Of a stretch of 64,000 nucleotides of DNA, positions 23,935 through 43,989 are shown piece after piece. The stretch is from Erpetoichthys calabaricus (taxonomy: Eukaryota > Chordata > Cladistia > Polypteriformes > Polypteridae): the NCBI RefSeq assembly GCF_900747795.2, contig NC_041405.2, forward strand, positions 133,085,446 to 133,149,445, in the 5' to 3' direction. The notes under the pieces are model-generated. The model was given only the letters and a program-made list of their open reading frames with translations, was not told the DNA's origin and did not search any database. The stretch's first letter is position 1, and every line of letters begins with the position of its first letter. The position numbers and the translations under genes were made by a program.

Positions 23935-24214
23935 ACTACTTTTCCCAATACACATAGCAAGAAGGCGGGCACAACGCTCTTCCTCCTCCAACATGATTAG
24001 TGAGTCACGGCATCAATCCTCCCTTCATCGCGAATGATTTTCTTTTTTAATCAATGACGTCACCCGATGGCTTCTCATTCCTCCAATCAAGCATTCGTTT
24101 TTACCAGTGACCCTGACGGGGTCCTAAAACACACAAGCACTCAAGTAAATCAACTGTGGAGATTAAGACAGACAAGACATGCTGCTTTAGGTGCAAAATC
24201 TACAATATGCGAAA
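23935..24214 (+). promoter_or_regulatory. tmem161a: Likely tmem161a promoter and 5'UTR
   Basis: Directly upstream of the start codon lie AP-1-like TGAGTCA (24001-24007), a full cAMP response element TGACGTCA (24055-24062) and a CCAAT box (24083-24087). No TATA box is clear. The transcription start is not determined by sequence alone. The 5'UTR would contain an upstream ORF. Confidence 0.55.
24179..24190 (+). promoter_or_regulatory. tmem161a: Upstream ORF 1 (Met-Leu-Leu-stop)
   Basis: ATGCTGCTTTAG lies 25 bases before the main ATG. It has G at -3, so it is a usable initiation site if transcription starts upstream of it. Confidence 0.5.
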
Positions 24215-32552
<8,338 letters not shown>

Positions 32553-33005
32553 CTGCAGATAATTCAGCAGAGAGGTCCTAAGACACATTTTCCACACTGC
32601 CATGCTGGGGTCTGGTCCTTTTTTGTTCCCCAATTTGGACTTTGTTTTTAATTATCCAAGTCTGTTGGATTGGGAGATCAATCAGCAGGAAGACTCTGAA
32701 GGATCCAGCATGTGGATGATGTCCCCTCGAAGCATGCGCTTCTTGGGTTAGTTATGTACAGATGTCTGCGTTTTTTAGATTTCTAAGCCTCTTCTTCATT
32801 TTGCCTTCATGGACATATGATGGAGGTGCCGGGGCAGTGGGCACTGGCCCATTCTGAACTGTTTTATTTATTTTGTTGAAGTATTTCTTAAAATGTTTAT
32901 GTGGACTGTCAGTGCCCTGCAGGGGAGGTGGTCCGACTTGTTGTGTGCAGAGGAATGTTGGAACAAGCATGAAATTGATGAATAAAATATTTTTCAGAAA
33001 AAGAA
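32553..33005 (+). other. tmem161a: tmem161a 3'UTR with poly(A) signal
   Basis: AATAAA at 32981-32986 lies 429 bases after the stop, and the downstream sequence is T/G-rich (TGACTTTATGTGCTTTTT). Cleavage is expected near 33000. Confidence 0.8.
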
Positions 33006-33139
33006 TGGCCTCTTTGACTTTATGTGCTTTTTATAAGTTGTGAAATCATTTTAGTGGTAGAATAACTTGTAAATATTTTAATTAGGTTTATCTTTAAATT
33101 TCTATTTCAACAATGATGAAATATTTAAGAGTGATTTAT

Positions 33140-33330
33140 TGAGTAGCACTAATGCCTAGCAGCCCCAGCGTCCTGGGTTCAAGTTAATGTCTACTCGGTG
33201 TCTCTGTGTAGAGTCGGCATGTTCTTCCTTTTCTTCTCATGGTGTGTGCATCGACCCAAAGACTATAAAGTGGTCCCATTTAAGTGAGGGTGCCTGAACC
33301 TGCCCTGTGATGGACCCAGTAGACCTTTAT
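33140..33330 (+). repeat. Diverged SINE-A
   Basis: CAGCGTCCTGGGTTCAAGTT (B box), GGCATGTTCTTCCTTTTCTT, CGACCCAAAGACTATAAAGT, then TGAACCTGCCCTGTGATGGA. The order is that of the family head and middle; it is old. Confidence 0.6.
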
Positions 33331-33689
33331 TCGATTAAATGGTCTTAAATATGGTTATTCGATTGTGCCTCCTGAAACCTTACTGTTTGCAAAACTTGCT
33401 TTCTGTTTTACATTGTTTTTTTTTTTTTTTTGGTTATGATAGTGACTAAGTATTTTAATGACATGCCTTTTGCTGTGGGTTTTCTAAAGTCATGCCTTAC
33501 ACTGTGTGAAGACGCCATGTCATTTCCAGTTATTCTGTCCTGCACGGGTCAATGCTTTATACTTGGCGCTTTTGGGAGGGCGCGTATCCTCCGCTCTGTT
33601 GTACACGACACTTGGTGGGTCGATTGCGACATTTTTGTTTTTTATGTATATGTGTTTAGTGTTCTCAGGGGTACAGTGCTTCACCGAGT

Positions 33690-34690
33690 GTATTTACACA
33701 CACATAACAGGGATAAGGCGAGTAAACCGATTAAGGCAGAAACCGCTTTACTTATAAACCTCTGTTTACATGCGCAAGTTCTCCATTGCTAAACACGCCG
33801 TAATTAAACTGCGCAAAAGAGAGTTACCGGTACTTGTCATCGTCGGCCACCATGAACCTGAAAACAAACATGAAGCCTGTGGTCACGTTCTTATGTTTTA
33901 TAAAACATGTTTAGCCCTTCATGTTCTCTAACATTCATCCCCCTTTCACATCCTCGAACTGAGCCACGGATGATTTTGTGGCATGAAAACCAACAATCTG
34001 CGCCACCCCATCACGCTGTTTCAACATATCTATAGGAAATAGCTGTGATTAAAACTAAACGGAGACCTTATTAATATTTCTCTGTTATTGGATTGCATGC
34101 AGTACAGTCATTTCTGCTTGGCTTTGCAAACGAGCGGTGCTTGTTGCCTTACACCCAGTGCTGCTTCAGTAATAACGTAGATATTTTTACTTCACTTAAA
34201 TAAGTGTTGCCTTTGATTACTTTTTAAAGTATGAAATAACCTGACTACTTAACGCGTTACCCTCAACACTGCTCCCGATTGTGCGGCTGAGCTTAGAACT
34301 GCATGTTCAGCTCATCGACGTAAATTTAGCGATTTCTTTAATATTTAAACTAAGTATTTCAGCCAGGAGAAGGAATGATATGATCGCCCGAACATTTGCT
34401 TCAGGAAATGCATCTTTTGGATGCTTCTAACGGAATAAGATGAAGCAAAGCGACGCTCAGGCGAACAGAGCGCAACGGACATGCGCAGACTTCGACATCC
34501 TTTACGCCAATCCGGTTAAGCGTTAACATGGCCGGATAAACGGCTTACTCGCGGAGATAGCTACATGTTTTAACCAGGCTTCTCAGAGACCGATAGCCTG
34601 GCTTATCTAACAGGAATGAGGGTTTACATGACTTCTAAGAAATCGAGTTTCCGTGAGTAACCGGGTTCTTAAAGCGCGTGTAAACACACT
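33690..34690. mobile_element. Possible non-autonomous DNA element
   Basis: The left side GAGTGTATTTACACACACAT and the right side, reverse-complemented, CAGTGTGTTTACACGCGCTT share AGTGTRTTTACACRC. Both arms carry further TTTACATG and ACCGGGTTAACC-like words. About 1 kb, no recognisable gene. Target duplication and superfamily are not determined. Confidence 0.35.
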
Positions 34691-34699
34691 GAGAGGAGT

Positions 34700-35076
34700 C
34701 TGCAGGTTCTCGCTTTGTCAGCGTGAGCATTTTCTCAGGTATTCCGGTTTCCTCTCACATCCCAAAGCCATGCTTGTTAGGTGCTCTGGCGTTGCTATGC
34801 AGGTCCAGACTAAATACACTTGTACCCACCAGTGGACTCGCTTAGGGTCCTTGCTTTGTGTTTGAGGCTGCCAGAACAGGTTTTACTCAGAAAACAGCTA
34901 AAGACTTTTCTATTTAGGAAGGCTTATTAACAAGAATGCTATAATTATTGTTGTTTTATCTCTGTTTTTTATCTTCCCTTGCCTTTGTTTAACTTTTTAT
35001 GTTGCACTTTGAGATTTACTGCTAATGTAAAGTGCCCCTATAAATAAAATGCATTATTAATTATTATTACTCCTCC
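34700..35076 (+). mobile_element. Old SINE-A piece followed by an L2-type LINE 3' end
   Basis: 34700-34850 has SINE-A phrases (TCCGGTTTCCTCTCACATCC then CAAAGCCATGC). 34894-34930 translates as QLKTFLFRKAY-stop, the last residues of an L2/CR1-type ORF2. A 3'UTR follows, ending GTAAAGTGCCCCTATAAATA then AAATGCATTATTAATTATT. This ties the shared tail motif to an actual LINE. Confidence 0.7.
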
Positions 35077-36159
35077 ATAGTTCTGCAACGTTGAAAATGG
35101 ATTTAGTTGATCAGTGGATGTTTAGTTTTCCAATTTAGCTTATGCTTGAGTGATGGTTTTGATTGCATTTAAAATTTTGTTTAGTTAAACTTATGTAAAG
35201 GAATAATTAGTGTTTGTTCTAAGCTCCCACACTTATGTGTATTTGGTATTTTATTGTTGGATTTTTTTGATCTGCTTTTATTTTTTTTTATATATATAAA
35301 ATATATATAACCTTTCAAAAAGTCTCCTGCTGCCCCTTTCTAGCAATGTCACTCAATAAGACGGTGCTGCTGACTGACACACCATCTTGTCTCCTGTTTC
35401 CATCCTCTTTTGAATACCAAGTCTCTACGCTTACTTACACCTGCTGTGTTCATTTCTATGTGCCGGGCAGCCAATACTTAATGTGTCACTGATTCCCCTT
35501 GTGAAAGAGTTGAAAAATTATAAACGCTCAATACAAAAGATGACAAGTAAGACGGGTGGGGTAGATGGTATTGTCTCCAGCAAGAACAAAGTCAGAATGC
35601 AGAACTCGATAAGAATAGTGTGATGGCACTCCATTAGCTCCCATGCTGCTCCAAGTGATGTTTCCTAAACAACTTTGGTAACGTGATGGTTTATGAAAGA
35701 CCTCTTTCTTTAAATTATGAAACACAAGCCTTTGCACAATGCCCAATGAACAATGTCAACATTATTTATATGTTGTTATAAATGATACCAGTTGTAACAT
35801 GCTAGTCTTCAATCCAACTGTAGTTTTAAGAATCAGAACCTTCAAATATTAGAACCTTATTGACCAATCCATACACAGTCCTATCCTAAATCACATTTAT
35901 AAAGGTAGATTTGTCAACGTATATTTGTAGGAAAACAAAATGCCATGAGAGCTACTATATATAAAACGATTCAGGCATTTATTCTCATTTTATGGAGTAC
36001 TCATATGTATGAACCCTTAAACATACAGACTGTAAAACTGGCACCTGATGGAGCTTTAAATACTTTTGTGTTACTGGATTACTTTAAAGATTCAAAGTGG
36101 TGTTTGATTATTACTTTTTACATTTTTAAACTGAAGAATTTTTACTGGACCATCAAGGT
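35077..36159. other. No gene seen
   Basis: AT-rich DNA without recognisable family motifs; a short AT microsatellite lies near 35280-35310. Confidence 0.4.
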
Positions 36160-36460
36160 GGTTCAGTTCTGATCCTGGAGGACCACCATGGCTGCAGGTT
36201 TTCATTCCAGCTGTTGTTTAAATATGTGCCCAGTACTTGTATCTTCTTAACTCTTTGGCCTTAATTTTAATTGACTTGTTATTTAAGACTCCGTCCACTT
36301 AATGGTTTCCTTTTCCCTTAGATAAACAATAATGAGATGCAAAGCGAGTCAAAGTGTGACCAGCTAACTGTGTCCATAACGTGATATCTGAAACTAAAGA
36401 AAGGTGAAGGTCTCAGTCATATTGATCGGCTCAGGGAAGCTAAACATTTTGATGGTGCTC
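36160..36460 (+). repeat. Repeat D copy
   Basis: It starts GGTTCAGTTCTGATCCTGGA, then GGACCACCATGGCTGCAGGT and TTTCATTCCAGCTG, a phrase shared with 9995-10050 and, inverted, 45480-45595. Non-coding and unclassified. Confidence 0.5.
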
Positions 36461-36611
36461 TTAGAATAAAAAATAAAAAACTCAACAGTACTGGAAATGT
36501 TTGCTGTGGCAGAATGAGAGCAGGAACAAGCCATGGAATTCAATAATGGGTGTAGTTAACAAAAAGAATGAAGGCTAATGAAGGAACTGGTTGGAGTGAA
36601 ATTAGTTGGAG

Positions 36612-36612
<1 letters not shown>

Positions 36613-36681
<69 letters not shown>

Positions 36682-36696
36682 ATATAGTGCCTTTCT

Positions 36697-36757
<61 letters not shown>

Positions 36758-36771
36758 ATATAGTGCCTTTC

Positions 36772-36840
<69 letters not shown>

Positions 36841-36854
36841 ATATAGTGCCTTTC

Positions 36855-36931
<77 letters not shown>

Positions 36932-36945
36932 ATATAGTTCCTTTC

Positions 36946-36994
<49 letters not shown>

Positions 36995-37008
36995 ATATAG
37001 TTCCTTTC

Positions 37009-37077
<69 letters not shown>
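36613..37077 (-). repeat. Higher-order repeat: six (TATC)n blocks with a 16-bp spacer
   Basis: Blocks of TATC are separated by CATATAGTGCCTTTCT at 36681 (with one extra T), 36757 and 36840, and by the variant CATATAGTTCCTTTCT at 36931 and 36994. On the - strand each spacer reads AGAAAGGCACTATATG, the retroelement tail motif. Spacer starts are 76, 83, 91 and 63 bases apart. A long SIYL-type open frame is an artefact. Confidence 0.97.
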
Positions 37078-37950
37078 CCAAGTAGGTGTGTGAGATCAAG
37101 CGTTCCCTGCAATGGACTGGCATCCCATCCAGGGTTAGTTCTTTACTGTTCCATAGCTAAGGTGGTTCCTGATTCTCTGCACCAATAAACTGGAGGAGGA
37201 GGGTTCACTAATGGATGGATGTTTTGTATGAACTAATTTAGAGAAGGTGATTCAACCCCATCACTGGTACTGACTCTTCATGCGGATGAGGAGTTTTAGT
37301 GGGTACACAACCCCCCCATGTAATCATCATTAGGTTAAAGGGTAACAGCAAGCTAGCTATGGATATGTATCATGATGCACTGGCGCCCTGTTCAGGGTCC
37401 GTTTCCGTTTTGCACCATAAATTGTTGGAATCAATTCTGGCTGGTGATCCTATTAAAGAAAAAGCTTTGTCAGAAAGGGGATGCATAATAAGAGATTCAA
37501 ATCCAAATAAAATGTATCTTTTTTATTTATATTTTTTAACATACAGTAGGAATATCCATGTTTAAATGAATGTGGATATACTGTAGAAGTCCTCCTTTTT
37601 GTCCACTTGGGTTGATGGCATGGCTAAATAGCTCAGATCACTTTAGACATCAGTTCCTTTGAAGAACGCATCCAGTTTCATGGTGAGTAGAGCATTCAAC
37701 GCAGCCTGGGGGTCTCAGGGGAAGTGCCCAGACGGCCTCCAGGGGGCTGTTATTTATTTGGCGGGGTTCATCTATAAAGACTTCACATAATTAATATAAT
37801 TTGACCACAATGAAAGTTTAATTTTTGGCGCTGTCTGAAGGAAGAACAAAACCCAAAGCAGTTCATCTATCTATCTATCTATTGGTCTTATATCATATTT
37901 TACGTTTGATGATATATACTGTAAATGAATACATTTGTATACATATGTAC
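37078..37950. other. No gene seen
   Basis: Includes an old SINE-A-like trace at 37095-37215 and a four-unit TATC run at 37865. No coding signature. Confidence 0.35.

Positions 37951-37996
<46 letters not shown>
37951..37996. repeat. (TA)n microsatellite
   Basis: About 22 TA units. Confidence 0.97.
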
Positions 37997-37999
<3 letters not shown>

Positions 38000-38129
38000 A
38001 TATTGAAGTCTAAGTTTACAAACGTTATATTTTCATATATTCTGAATATTTTGCTATTATTATTATTGTAAGAACATAGATATTTTTAATTAAGGATATT
38101 CTCAGTACATGGCTGTCTGTGGTTTTATG

Positions 38130-38330
38130 AGGACTGTATGTGTTGTAGTGGTTTAGCCTTCATATTTCAAACCCCACGACTGTGGGTTCAGATCCCACTA
38201 CTGACGCTGTGTGACCCCAGCAGGTCACTTCATCAGCCTGCGCCTTAACTGGGAAAACAGAAATGCAGCCAACTATTAAAGTTCCTTGTAATATTCGGGT
38301 CTGATTAACATTACATTGTAGGGGGCATGT
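38130..38330 (+). repeat. SINE-C (second tRNA-derived family), partial
   Basis: TGTAGTGGTTTAGCCTTCAT, then a B-box-bearing TGTGGGTTCAGATCCCACTA and TGACGCTGTGTGACCCCAGC followed by AGGTCACTTCATCAGCCTGC. This is the common fish SINE body normally ending in GGATAAAGGTGTCAGCCAAAT; that end is lost here. Compare 43990 and 47045. Confidence 0.75.
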
Positions 38331-39527
38331 TGAATAGTATAAAAAGAGCATTATGGATTATTTGATGAATTTGAAAAATATCAAAGACATTGAATGTTGC
38401 TGGTAAGATGGAATCCTTGCACTTGCTGGTTTTTAAAGGGGCCTCACCAGTCTGTACTGGCAGTGCCCACTGTTGGTCAGCTGGAAGACAAAGGGTTCAA
38501 TAGATGAAGGCACACAGGTACTCTGAACTTTTTTTTTGTTTGTTTTTAACATTTAGCATTCTCTTTTCACCCAGAAATCAACCCTTGGATTGCTTATTTA
38601 TTTCTCTCAAGTTTTATGATTTATGAAATACCCTCCATGCACCCTTGTCCCCACGTCATGTTCTTCCTCCCAGGAACCTCGCGTTTTGTGTTTTTTCTTT
38701 TTTTTTTTCTTTATTCTTTTTTTTATTGTGCCATTATTTTCCGTCGGATTTGTTAATTGTGTGAAGCAGACAGGATTGTTCGAGGGGCTTGAGATTCGCT
38801 CTTGTGTCAAACTCTGCTTTGCATGAAAATAAGGTGTCTAGCCGACCAGGGCTGGGGTTTCGGGGGCTGCTCCGTGCCGAGAATAGGCAGTAAGCTGGTG
38901 CTGTCGGTGACCTCTACCCTGGGATTCATTTGGGTTTAATTATCCCTAAACTCCTTGTATTCCTGGCGTGGATTAGCTGGGGGTGGGGTGGACAGATGAG
39001 GACGGCCGCCTTATTGGCCACGTCGGCCACTGTCTGAGCGCCGACGTGATTTATTAGTGGTGGATGTCTCTGTTTCATTTCCACGTTAAATCTGGACAGC
39101 GAGCGCCCTTGTAACTTTTCACATGTTCAGTTTAGTTTTTCTTCTGCGATCCCACAGGGTTGTCCGCTGCGCGCTCCCGACATTTTTACGCGCTCCCGAT
39201 CCATGCCGACTAGCGCTCCTGTCCCAGTCCTTGTTGCGTATTCCCAAGACTTGAATCCATCCATATGTCCGTCCGTCTGGCTGGCCATCCATTAATTAAA
39301 CTCGCTTTACCCTGTGCAAGTTCGCGGGGAAGCCGGAGATCAGAGGCGGCCTTAGGGGTGTGCGGGCTGACCACCACCACGCGGGGCCGGTTATGTCAAA
39401 CGCTGTTACCGATATGTGTGAACTGTATAAACTAGCGTGCGAATTTAATAAAAGTAATGTTAACATATACCGGATTTTCTCATTACAGTATTCAGCTAAA
39501 TTTTTGCAAGATAACACGCGGACGTTA
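38331..39527. other. No gene seen; GC-richer stretch at 38840-39240
   Basis: 38840-39240 has more CpG and inverted words (GGCCACGTCGGCCACTGTCT with GAGCGCCGACGTGA) but no frame with recognisable protein. It may be a non-coding conserved element. Confidence 0.3.
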
Positions 39528-39917
39528 TCAAAATACAACTGGAGAAGATAAATTGTCAAATCCGCTCAAACGGAACACGCGGACCTCAGAAGCCCCTCTT
39601 GCCACCCCCAAACGTCGCTCTTGCCGGAGTCTATCCAGGCTTATTTCAGTCGCAGTCTTCTCCTTGATATCATAACGCAGCTGCCACACTGAGGCCAGCT
39701 CCTCCAGGGTTGTCTTCACCCTCTCTTGCCTTGTCCCTCTATATTTGTCCATTTCTTTCTGTGCTCGACCTCCGGGTATTTCAATAAATGGTGATCTGCC
39801 TGAACTCTCCGTCTGTGTCAATCTCATGACTTGCGTCTGGTCAAGCTGCCCATTTCCTAACTCTGACCAGGCGACTCTTTTAGGCTGACTGCTGACCTGG
39901 TTGCAGGGAGCAAACAA
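39528..39917 (-). CDS. Unrecognised 129-codon open frame
   Basis: The protein is charged and hydrophilic, with helix-like runs (QEMDKYRGTRQERVKTTLEE-type, then WQLRYDIKEKTATEISLDRL and RQERRLGV). I cannot assign it to a family. The frame is long for this AT-rich setting and spans a GC-richer block. No start context, splice site or neighbour supports a host gene. It may be an exon, an old element's gene piece or chance. Confidence 0.2.
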   Translation of the reverse strand: MFAPCNQVSSQPKRVAWSELGNGQLDQTQVMRLTQTESSGRSPFIEIPGGRAQKEMDKYRGTRQERVKTTLEELASVWQLRYDIKEKTATEISLDRLRQERRLGVARGASEVRVFRLSGFDNLSSPVVF

Positions 39918-40727
39918 AAGCCCATCCTCCAGTAAGAGCCACGAGCAAGTCTGATGTCACAAGATGTCACTGCCTCGACACAAAAGAGGTCAAGTGACTT
40001 TCTGACCTTTGCAATGTCATTTAGTGGACAAGCCCTTGGTTTAAAAATACTGAAAGGCTTGCCAATTGACCTCGGGTAGCAATGGTTGGTTTCATGGCAC
40101 TGAGACAAGCTTGCTTTTATTATGTTTGTCTGCGTTAGTTTAACTACATGGGTGCTCTGTTATTCTTCTGATTTGGATGTTTGATGTTTGGTCAATAGAG
40201 GCTGGCGTTCAAAATATACAGTAATTTTAAATTATGTAGGCATCCTTCATTAATTGATAGGAGTGCCAACATCCTGGTGCCCTAATTGGCTAATTAGTCC
40301 TTTCGCCACTTCATCTCCTAATAACTAATGTGTGGTGAGTGTACTGGCACAGGAATGGATAACATTGGTGTCAGATCATCAAAGTGTATGCTACGTTACT
40401 CAGTGGTGGTGGTTGAAGTGGTTCTTCACTGCCTTGTAGAGTGTTTTGAGGAGGTTAGAAAACCGCTATGTAAATGTAGTTCCTTCTTCTCCTCCTTCTC
40501 CTCTGATGGACAAAGGTCTCATTCTGGTGGCCTTTTGCCCAGAGTCTGGACAGACGGTAGCCACACAATTCAACAACCCTAAATGGAGTGGGGCAGATTT
40601 TGTTATTGTTTTGCTGCCATTTCAACCTTCCACAAAAAGAGCTTTTCGGAATATAGTGTGTTGAGATACACTGTTCTCCAGTTTCTCTTGAGGTCACCCG
40701 CCATAGCTGATCAAAACATAAAGAAGG
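39918..40727. other. No gene seen; SINE-like tail near 40450
   Basis: GAAAACCGCTATGTAAATGT at 40459 is a variant of the shared retroelement tail motif, followed by a (CTT/CTC) run. No coding signature. Confidence 0.4.
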
Positions 40728-41043
40728 TGGCAGCACGGTGGCACAGTGGTAATGCTGCTGCCTCACAACAAAGAGGTTGAGATTCACGTCATGAGTTTTC
40801 CCTGCATGGTGTTTGCATGTTCTCTCTTTGTCTGCATGGGTTTTCTCCTTCCACAGTCCAAAGGCATGCAGGTCAGGCAGATTGAAGTTGCTAAACTGGC
40901 CCTAATGGATGAGGGTGTGTTCAACCTGCAATGGACTTCCGCCATGTCCAGATCTTGTGCCCTGTCTTGCTGAGATAGGCTCCAACTACCCCATGTCTCA
41001 CCCTGGAGAAGCAGGCTTGGTAGATTGGTGGATGGATGATATA
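40728..41043 (+). repeat. SINE-A, nearly full length, diverged
   Basis: GCAGCACGGTGGCACAGTGG (head), TGTTTGCATGTTCTCTCTTT, CCACAGTCCAAAGGCATGCA, CTTGCTGAGATAGGCTCCAA, ending GGATGGATGAT. Complete order with many substitutions. Confidence 0.85.
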
Positions 41044-41919
41044 AAGAGGTGTAGCCACATGATGGTAGGACCTAAAGGAAATGGCTGGAATGTTTTATTT
41101 TGTATATCTACAGTTCTTTCTGGAAGAATCTGCTCATAATCTGCCTTCATCTTAGCCCACCTGTATCTTGAGTAGAGAAGTCATTTTACATCAGTAAATG
41201 ATAGTGGACTTCTTTACTCCCTTTATATTTTAACCATTATTTTTAAGATCCTCAGTCCCTAATAGGAAAATTGGAAAGATGTGCTCAGTGAATCTGTTGT
41301 GAGTGGTCAGCCGCTTTGCTGTATTGAAATGTGTTGATGTTTTTGTGAGGAGCTTTAAATAAAATTAAAATATATTGACGGATGTATGTGTGTGAACGTG
41401 TGTGAGGTTACCATCAGCTGCCCAAATCTGAACTGACTAGCAGTTGTCCTTCTAGGTTACCTGTTCACCTCAAAGGCACTATAAGCGTATAATGAAGATG
41501 TTTTCTACAAGGCTGAGAGAGACCCTGCCACTACTTAATATCCCAGGTACATTAGAAGTCACTTGAACTGGGGAGATCCCTTAAACCCAGCTGGGTAACG
41601 TGGTGATTTCTTAATGCAACACTCCACATTTATGGCCGACCTCTGTGCGAGGACACAAAGTGGAGCCTGGTAGGCGCTATGTGGTTTCATCCCTATGGCA
41701 ATGATGTAAGCAACACAACACTTTCGTTACTGAAATCTGTGACTGAAATCCCCTTGACAGAGACCCCCATGATTATGTGTTTAATTTCATGGTAAGTGGT
41801 CACCTAAACAAACACATGCTTTTTACATCATTATTATGTAGCACATTCCTTAGCGAATGCCTTCCTTTTGTAAGTAGAACATTGCAATAAAATTGCTCTG
41901 CAAATTACATTAAGCTATA
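41044..41919. other. No gene seen
   Basis: Single-copy-looking intergenic DNA without recognised features. Confidence 0.4.
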
Positions 41920-42210
41920 TGGAGTGGTATTGTGGCACAGTATTTAGCAAAGCCGCCTCACAGATCTGCCATCCTGTATTTGAACTCCATGCCTGGTCAT
42001 TGTCTGTGTGGAGTTTCCATGTTCTCCCTGTGTCTCCATGGGTTTCCCCCCCCATAAACCCTAAATTCATGTATGTCAGGCTGATTGGCAGCTCTCACTG
42101 TGCCCGGCATGACTGTGGATGTGCTTTTGTAGCTCCTGCCTTGTGCCCATTCCTACCAGAACAGGCACTGGCTTGCCATGACTTTCAATTGGATTAAGGG
42201 GGCTGAAGAA
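41920..42210 (+). repeat. SINE-A, diverged
   Basis: Head GGTATTGTGGCACAGTATTT, then GTGGAGTTTCCATGTTCTCC, CTGTGTCTCCATGGGTTTCC and GCTCCTGCCTTGTGCCCATT. Older than the 15148 and 20420 copies. Confidence 0.75.
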
Positions 42211-42589
42211 CGTTACATCATGACTTCAGATGTGTGCATCAGGCACAGTGTGATCCTCGGATTGTACCTTCTGGTCGCAGGCTGCTGGTGAAACTAATAT
42301 GGTACCATTTCATGATATGATAATATGATATACTACATTTACCTCTGTAACTAACATGAGCAGGAGAAGTGAGCTGCTCAGCATCACACAGTACGTCAGT
42401 GGCTTTAGCTGTTTAGTCCACTCTGCCTCTGCTCATTTTATTGATAACCTATGTGTCTTCTAGATACTCATTTTATTATTAATATATTAATGACATTGTG
42501 ATTATCCAGTTAATGAGCCCCCAATTATAGTCTCTCACATAATATAGCATATCATGACAGTCATTAGCCATTCGATTCAGGATTATAGA
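42211..42589. other. No gene seen
   Basis: AT-rich sequence, nothing recognised. Confidence 0.4.
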
Positions 42590-42835
42590 GAGCTGAAACC
42601 TGTGCTGGCTACATCTGGCACAAGGTGGGCACTAATTTATCACACTCACAATTTAGAATTTTCACTGAAACTCACATGTCTCTGGGATATGCAAGAAAAA
42701 AAGAGAGAAACTTGAGAAAAACCCAAAGACATGGTGAGAATGTGCAAACTCCACATGAGAAAGACCCTATTTTTCAGATTTGAACCCACAACTATGGCTC
42801 CTCACCACTGCTATCTATTGATGTTTGCCACAACT
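42590..42835 (-). repeat. SINE-A, diverged
   Basis: Reverse-strand landmarks: GGCACAAGGTGGGCACTAAT, CACACTCACAATTTAGAAT, GAGAATGTGCAAACTCCACA and GATTTGAACCCACAACTATG. Confidence 0.7.
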
Positions 42836-42837
42836 AA

Positions 42838-42990
42838 GAGACCCTGCACCGGGTCACTATTCAGGGAGTCGATGTGGAGGTGATGGATTACTACAAGTAC
42901 TTGGGGGTCCACATGAATAAAAAGCTGCACTGGTCTAGTAACACAGAGGGACCAGATAAGAGGAGGCAGAGCAGACTGCATTCCTTTACT
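42838..42990 (+). mobile_element. Rex1/L2-type LINE fragment
   Basis: Translation VTIQGVDVEVMDYYKYLGVH, then LHWSSNTEGPDKRRQSRLHS. It is homologous to the - strand fragment at 20210-20400 and ends at the same point (GACTGCATTCCTTT). Confidence 0.75.
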
Positions 42991-42999
42991 GTGGGTAGT

Positions 43000-43645
43000 G
43001 ATATCCATTACATTGGCGAAGGTGGATGAGTTTAAATAGTTGGGATCAACAGTACAGAGTAATGGGGATTGTGGAAGAGAGGTGAAGAAGAGAGTGCAGG
43101 CAGGGTGGAATGGGTGGAGAAGAGTTTTAGGAGTGATTTGTGACAAGATGGTTATCAGCAAGAGTGACAGGGAAGGTTTACAGGACGGTAGTGAGACCAG
43201 CTATGTTATATGGGTTGGAGATGGTGGCACTGACCAGAAAGCAGGAGATAGAGCTGGAGGTGGCAGAGTTAAAGATGCTAAGATTGGCATTGGGTGTGAA
43301 AAGGATGGATAGAATTAGAAATGAGTACGTCAGAGGGTCAGCTCAGGTTGGACGGTTTGGAGACAAATCAGAAAGGCGAGATTGTGTTGGTAGAGACATG
43401 TGCAGAGAAAATATGCTGGGTATATTTGGAGAAGGATGTTAAGGATGGAGCTGCCAGGCAAGAGGAAAAGAGGAAGGCCTAAGTGAAGGTTTATGGATGT
43501 GGTGAGAGAGGACATGCAGGTGGCAGGTGTAACAGAGCAAGATGCAGAGGACAGAAAGATATGGAAAAAGATGATCCACTGTGGCAACCACTAATGGGAG
43601 CAGCTGAAAGAAGAAGAAGAAGAAAAATGAGAAGAAGAAGAAGAA
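43000..43645 (+). mobile_element. RTE-type LINE, 3' end of ORF2 with natural 3' terminus
   Basis: The translation, spread over shifting frames, reads VDEF.YLGSTVQSNGD, VKKRVQAGWNGWRRVLGV, KVYRTVVRPAMLYGLEMVAL, VAELKMLRLALGVKRMDRIR and QVGRFGDK. The + strand then reads on to the family's 3' end, GATCCACTGTGGCAACCACT then AATGGGAGCAGCTGAAAG and (AAG)n. This is the C-terminus of the RTE-like elements that also carry the 'craniofacial development protein 2-like' endonuclease. Several frame changes are present; inactive. Confidence 0.82.
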
Positions 43646-43654
43646 GTGACATCC

Positions 43655-43694
43655 ATCTTTGAGTACTGAGAAAAGTGCTATATAAATGTAATGA

Positions 43695-43771
<77 letters not shown>
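43655..43771 (+). repeat. SINE-B tail with (ATT)n
   Basis: TTTGAGTACTGAGAAAAGTG then CTATATAAATGTAATGAATT and about 25 ATT units. Only the 3' 40 bases of SINE-B are present, directly after the RTE (AAG)n. Confidence 0.9.
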
Positions 43772-43989
43772 GTGTTCTACAACTCTGATGGCCAGAGTGA
43801 TGTGCTGGGCCTGTAGCATTGCTTCAAGAAAGTCTGGGACTTGGACTGTTCTTTTAGATTTAGCCAAGTCACAAGTTTTTTCTGTTTTTGTCTTTCATGT
43901 GAGTGTTTGAAGGGAGATGATGTTGTTGGAATTTGTAATACTTCAGAATTTTCTGAGGTTCTTTAAACCTTAATTTCCCACTTCACTCT

